A DNA stretch of 64,000 bases. It comes from JAUYQR01 sp031415015 (lineage in GTDB: Bacteria > Pseudomonadota > Alphaproteobacteria > Rhodobacterales > Rhodobacteraceae). Numbering within the stretch: position 1 is the stretch's first letter; each line of letters opens with the position of its first letter. The DNA lies in NCBI GenBank assembly GCA_031415015.1, contig JANOQT010000096.1:1-64000 (forward strand), in the 5' to 3' direction. The position numbers were made by a program, and so were the translations under genes. The notes under the pieces are model-generated. The model had not been told where the DNA came from and did not search any database. It saw only the letters and a program-made list of their open reading frames with translations. This document shows positions 60,409-64,000 of the stretch, in pieces.

Positions 60409-60993
60409 CTATGCACCGGGCGCATGGCTTTTCAGCCACTCTACCAGCGCACCGTACCCGCCCTCGTCAAGATAGGCCTGCTCTTCTGGGCTGCTGGTTC
60501 GCCCCAGCGCTTCGTTGCGGGTGGGAAAGCGACCATAGCGGCGGATCACCTCGCGGTGCGCGCGGGCGTGCAAGGCCGTCTCGGGGTTGGACGACATCCG
60601 TTCGGTCAGCAGTTGCACGGCCATGTCCTGATCGGCGGGGTCTTCGGAATGTTCAAAGGGCATGTAGAAGAACTGCCGTTCCGGTTCCGGGGCGCGCGTG
60701 TCCCAGCCCATTGCCACCGCCTTGCGGGCGGCGGCCAGCGCGCGGGTGTCGGTGGCGAAGGCGAGGGCCGTGCCGCGGTGGATGTTGCGGGGGAACTGGT
60801 CGGTGACAATCAGATAGGCCAGCGTGCCGGCCGTACCCTCCACCCAATGTTCCAGCCCGCCGTCCTGCGCCGCTTGCCACAATTCTGCAAAGCGGTCGCG
60901 GCACAGGCTGTCGATGGCCTCGCCCCCGGCATACCAGCCAGCGGGGCCAATCTCGCCCAGCCAGAAATCCAGAACTTCCACCGGGTCTGCCAT
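60409..60993 (-). CDS. DUF924 family protein
   Basis: A 194-residue TPR-like alpha-helical protein of family DUF924 (VLDFWLGE at the start, LIVTDQFPRNIHRGT, FFYMPFEHSED, HREVIRRYGRFPTRN). Function is unknown. ATG 60993 has AAGGAGG 6 bases upstream. Confidence 0.88.
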   Translation of the reverse strand: MADPVEVLDFWLGEIGPAGWYAGGEAIDSLCRDRFAELWQAAQDGGLEHWVEGTAGTLAYLIVTDQFPRNIHRGTALAFATDTRALAAARKAVAMGWDTRAPEPERQFFYMPFEHSEDPADQDMAVQLLTERMSSNPETALHARAHREVIRRYGRFPTRNEALGRTSSPEEQAYLDEGGYGALVEWLKSHAPGA

Positions 60994-61056
60994 CGCGGCC
61001 TCCTTGTCTACGGGCCGAAGACTTGCAGGGAAATCCAGGGGCCGCAACAGCCGATG

Positions 61057-62289
61057 TCAGGGGCGCGCGTCCTGTGCCTCGCTCAGCACCGCCTCGACCG
61101 CCAGGGGCGAGGCCCCGGGCGTCATGCCACGGAACGCGCCGGACACGGATGGGGCCGCACGCCGGGTCATCCGCCACAGCGCGTAGCCGGTCAGGCCGAC
61201 ATACAGCACGGCGATGAACAGGAAAAAGCCGCGTGGTCCGGTGGTTTCCATCAGCCAGCCGGTGATCAGCGGGCCGAAGATCGCGCCAAAGCCGTTCAGG
61301 AAGATCAGCCCGGCAGAGGCTGCGGCCATGTCTTCGCGCGGCAGAAAGTCGTTGGTATAGGCGATCAACAGCGCATAGACCGGGTTGGTGATGCCGCCCA
61401 ACAGCAGCGCCACCACGATCAGCGCCCCGAACGGCAGCGGAACCAGCGCAGCCACCAGCATGGCGACCGAGGCAATGGCCGACAGCCCCATGATCACCTG
61501 CCGCCGGTCGATGCGGTCTGACAGCCAGCCGACCGGATATTGCAGCACCAGCCCGCCGACATACATCGCGCCGACAAAGATCGAGATGTCGCGCACCGAC
61601 AGCCCCACCTGTGCGCCCCAGACCGAGGCCATGCCGAACATCGCCGAAAAGATCCCGCCGGTCAGCAGCATTCCCACGCAGCCAAGCGGCGAGATGCGGA
61701 ACAATTCGGCAAAGGGCAGGCGGCGGGTGCTGTCAAAGGCGGGCGCAGGCGTGGGGGCCAACAGGATCGGCATGAAGGCCAGCGACACCAGCACCGACGG
61801 GATGATGAACAGCGCAAAGCCGCTGGAATCGGGGGTGTTCAGCAGCACCTGCGACGCGATGATCCCCAGCATCTGCACGATCATGTAGGCCGACAGCGCC
61901 CGGCCCCGCGTCTCGTTGGTGGCGGTGTTGTTGATCCAGCTCTCAGACGTGATGTAGATGCCGGAAAAGCAGAACCCCGCCAGCACGCGCAGGCCGGTCC
62001 ACACAATCCAGTCGGGGAACACCGGGTAGATCACCAGAATGGCCGAGATGAACGAGCCGAGGGCCGCGAACACCCGCACATGGCCGACCTGACGGATCAT
62101 CTTTGGCGCGGCCCAGGACCCGAACAGGAAGCCGACGAAATAGGCCGACATCACATAGGACAGCTGGTAGGTGGAGAAGCCTTCCGCATTGCCGCGGATG
62201 CCCAGAAGCGTGCCCTGAATGCCGTTGCCGACCATCAGTAGCATCACCCCCATCAACAGCGGCCAGGAATGGGTCAGGACTTTCAGCAT
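61057..62289 (-). CDS. MFS transporter (YcaD-like)
   Basis: A 410-residue major facilitator with 12 helices, resembling the YcaD branch (MVGNGIQGTLLGIRGNAEGF, SAYFVGFLFGSW, ESWINNTATNETRGRALSAY, YPVGWLSDRIDRRQ). The substrate is unknown. The start is ATG 62289; a longer in-frame extension to 62382 has no support. It lies 37 bases after the DUF3147 gene. Confidence 0.83.
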   Translation of the reverse strand: MLKVLTHSWPLLMGVMLLMVGNGIQGTLLGIRGNAEGFSTYQLSYVMSAYFVGFLFGSWAAPKMIRQVGHVRVFAALGSFISAILVIYPVFPDWIVWTGLRVLAGFCFSGIYITSESWINNTATNETRGRALSAYMIVQMLGIIASQVLLNTPDSSGFALFIIPSVLVSLAFMPILLAPTPAPAFDSTRRLPFAELFRISPLGCVGMLLTGGIFSAMFGMASVWGAQVGLSVRDISIFVGAMYVGGLVLQYPVGWLSDRIDRRQVIMGLSAIASVAMLVAALVPLPFGALIVVALLLGGITNPVYALLIAYTNDFLPREDMAAASAGLIFLNGFGAIFGPLITGWLMETTGPRGFFLFIAVLYVGLTGYALWRMTRRAAPSVSGAFRGMTPGASPLAVEAVLSEAQDARP

Positions 62290-62326
62290 GGGTGGGCTTT
62301 CATCACGAAGGGCTTTGCTCAGGGGC

Positions 62327-62677
62327 TCATAGCGGCAGGTTGAAACGCGGCGCAAGCCACAGCAGCACCGCGTACAGCACAACCGTCAGCAGGCAGCCCG
62401 CGCCCAGCGACGGCCAGAACCCGTAATCCGACCGGATCAGCCTGGGGATGACCAGAAACATCGGCAGCGAGGGGATGACATACCAGAAGGTCGCCTCGGC
62501 ATGGCTGGCGATGCGGGCCGCATCGGCGGTGTCGCGCCAGAGCCAGATCATGCCCAGGATCGAGATCAGCGGCAGTGAGGCGATCAGGGCGGCAAAGCCC
62601 GGACTTCGACGGGCGATTTCCGCGATGAGAGCGATCAGAAGACCCGAGAGAATGGCTTTTACGGCAAAGTAGCTCAT
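62327..62677 (-). CDS. DUF3147 membrane protein
   Basis: A 116-residue protein with four hydrophobic helices (AILSGLLIALIAEIA, ALIASLPLISILGMIWLW, YVIPSLPMFLVIPRLI, CLLTVVLYAVLLWL), matching DUF3147. Its ATG shares a base with the queA stop, so they are one operon. The function is unknown. Confidence 0.8.
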   Translation of the reverse strand: MSYFAVKAILSGLLIALIAEIARRSPGFAALIASLPLISILGMIWLWRDTADAARIASHAEATFWYVIPSLPMFLVIPRLIRSDYGFWPSLGAGCLLTVVLYAVLLWLAPRFNLPL

Positions 62678-63726
62678 CAGGTTTCCTTTGCGTCGGGGAT
62701 CAGCAGCGAGGCATCGCCGTAGGAAAAGAACCGGTAGCGGTTGGTGATGGCATGATCATAGATCGCCCGGATGCGGGCGGCCCCCATCAGCGCGGAAACC
62801 AGCATCATCAGGGTCGATTTCGGCAGGTGGAAGTTGGTCATCAGCGCATCGGCAATGCGGAACCGGTAGCCGGGATAGATGAAGATATCGGTATCCCCGG
62901 CCCAGGGGTGCAGGGTGCCGCTGGCATCGGCGGCGGATTCGATCAGCCGCAGGGCAGTGGTGCCGACAGGGATGATGCGGCCGCCTGCCCGTTTCGTGGT
63001 GTTGATCTCAGTGGCGGCGGCGGCGGTCACGCAGCCCCATTCGGCATGCATCTTGTGGGTGGTCACGTCGTCGACCTTGACCGGCAGAAATGTGCCTGCG
63101 CCGACGTGCAGGGTCACTTCGGTGAAGGTCACGCCCTTGGCGGCAAGAGACTGCAACAGCGGCTCGTCGAAGTGCAGGGATGCGGTTGGGGCGGCGACGG
63201 CCCCGGCGTGGCGGGCGAAGACGGTCTGGTAATCGGTGCGGTCAAGGTCATCGGCGGCGCGTTTGGCGGCGATATAGGGCGGCAGCGGCATGGCACCGGC
63301 CGCATTCAGGGCGGCGTCGAAATCCGTGCCGGTCAGGTTGAAGGCCAGCGTCAGGTCGGTGGCGGTTTTCGCCGTGACGGTGGCAGAGAGAGCGTCGGAA
63401 AAGCGGATCACCTCACCTTCGTTCACCTTGCACAGGGGTTTGGCCAGCGCCCGCCAGCCGGTGGCTTGCGGGTCCAGCAGGGTAATCTCGATCTTTGCTG
63501 TCGCATCCCCCCGCGTCCGCTGGCCAAACAGGCGCGCCGGAATCACCTTGGTGTTGTTCAGCACCAGCCGGTCACCGGGGCGCAGGATATCCACCAGATC
63601 GGACACCTGCCGGTCACGGATCGCATCCCCTTGGGCCAGCAGCAGGCGCGCGGAGGTGCGGGGCCGCGCCGGGCGGGTGGCGATCAGATCATCGGGCAAG
63701 GGAAAGTCGAAATCGGTCAGCTTCAT
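62677..63726 (-). CDS. queA: tRNA preQ1(34) S-adenosylmethionine ribosyltransferase-isomerase
   Basis: A 349-residue QueA that builds epoxyqueuosine on tRNA wobble guanine from SAM. Family segments include FDFPLPDDLIATRPARPR, HVGAGTFLPVK, NFHLPKSTLMMLVSAL and RFFSYGDASLL. It overlaps the upstream AsmA-like gene by 4 bases. Confidence 0.95.
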   Translation of the reverse strand: MKLTDFDFPLPDDLIATRPARPRTSARLLLAQGDAIRDRQVSDLVDILRPGDRLVLNNTKVIPARLFGQRTRGDATAKIEITLLDPQATGWRALAKPLCKVNEGEVIRFSDALSATVTAKTATDLTLAFNLTGTDFDAALNAAGAMPLPPYIAAKRAADDLDRTDYQTVFARHAGAVAAPTASLHFDEPLLQSLAAKGVTFTEVTLHVGAGTFLPVKVDDVTTHKMHAEWGCVTAAAATEINTTKRAGGRIIPVGTTALRLIESAADASGTLHPWAGDTDIFIYPGYRFRIADALMTNFHLPKSTLMMLVSALMGAARIRAIYDHAITNRYRFFSYGDASLLIPDAKET

Positions 63727-64000
63727 CCGCCGTCCTTCAGGTTCGGCGGGGCCGCGCGAAAAATCTCGCGGAACATGCCGGGGGTGAAAATAGACAAGGG
63801 GTTTACCGATACGTCGGGGTTATCAGAGGTGCCGGTGACGCGGTAGTTGAACCCGAACAATCCCTCGCCCCGCTTTGAGAAGATCGCGCCGATGCCGTTG
63901 ACGATGTAGATCGGCGAGACCACTCCCTGCAGATCGAACCGGCCGCTGGCGGTTTCATACAGCCCGGCGAAAGAGATGCCCAGCGATGCTCCCACGGCAG
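63723..64000 (-). CDS. AsmA/YhdP-like protein, C-terminal part (cut by window edge)
   Basis: Only the last 91-92 residues are visible. The pattern RFDLQGVVSPIYIVNGIG, then GEGLFGFNYRVTG and SVNPLSIFTPGMFREIFR matches the C-terminus of YhdP/DUF3971 AsmA-like proteins, very large bridge-like proteins thought to carry phospholipids between the membranes. The frame is open through 64000. Confidence 0.75.
   Translation of the reverse strand, partial: AVGASLGISFAGLYETASGRFDLQGVVSPIYIVNGIGAIFSKRGEGLFGFNYRVTGTSDNPDVSVNPLSIFTPGMFREIFRAAPPNLKDGG

Overview
The window is a 64 kb piece of an alphaproteobacterial chromosome, most likely from the Rhodobacteraceae (Rhodobacter/roseobacter group). Supporting signs are high GC, tightly packed operons with 1-14 bp overlaps, and family-typical gene sets: the bamE-DUF177-rpmF-plsX-fabH-ihfA-merR string, the argS-SPOR-nagZ-scpA-scpB operon, the long-form dCTP deaminase, the 'virulence factor'/MTHFR/corrinoid methyltransferase trio, a gene-transfer-agent type holin/endolysin pair, and a GAAC-N7-GAAC LexA box in front of uvrA. 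No replication origin, rRNA operon, CRISPR array, IS element or intact prophage is visible. One tRNA (Pro, GGG) is present.

Layout. 0-8.7 kb: a sugar isomerase, a HerA-like ATPase, a divergent intergenic region with two intrinsic terminators and possible small RNAs, an IalB-like secreted protein, then an envelope operon read leftward (L,D-transpeptidase, an LpxD-type acyltransferase, a dedicated acyl carrier protein and a ketoacyl-ACP synthase), divergent from a MepK/DUF882 murein peptidase. 8.7-13.2 kb: rlmE, a Ppx/GppA phosphatase and a one-carbon (folate/corrinoid) operon. 13.2-14.1 kb: a small AT-richer accessory patch with an XRE regulator and an orphan antitoxin. 14.1-20.3 kb: ornithine-lipid acyltransferase, msrB, bamE, and the rpmF-plsX-fabH-ihfA-merR set. 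20.2-27 kb: tRNA-Pro, dcd, and the scpB/scpA/nagZ/SPOR/argS operon. 26.9-28 kb: two-gene lysis cassette. 28-31.6 kb: ccmE, argC, epmA and efp. 31.6-32.8 kb: a second accessory patch with an AT-rich orphan gene on a near-consensus promoter and a BrnA antitoxin remnant between two palindromic repeats. 32.8-37.3 kb: murI, an acyltransferase, a LysR regulator, and an ECF42-type sigma factor with its DGPF partner. 37.5-47.5 kb: purL, bolA/grxD, zapA, tkt, gap and small companions. 47.5-48.6 kb: a decayed PepSY/DUF2946 locus. 48.7-64 kb: coaD, CBS protein, a frameshifted LysR gene divergent from mmsA, uvrA, transporters, lpdA, queA and the 3' end of an AsmA/YhdP-like gene cut by the window edge.

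How the parts connect. Most genes are housekeeping: envelope lipid and murein synthesis, chromosome segregation and division, translation, and central carbon metabolism (tkt, gap, lpdA). The less ordinary material is regulatory or in decay: candidate FNR-type boxes before ccmE and a DUF2892 gene, a LexA box before uvrA, LacI-type operators on both sides of gap, an ECF42-type promoter, a shared 16-bp palindrome on both sides of epmA-efp, and a four-copy family of GTAGG-flanked hairpins, three of which sit at the borders of antitoxin remnants. I saw no single clear-cut unknown defence or mobile system. The best leads are the dedicated ACP/KAS/LpxD/L,D-transpeptidase operon, the small-RNA-like region at 2.4-2.7 kb, and the repeat/antitoxin association.
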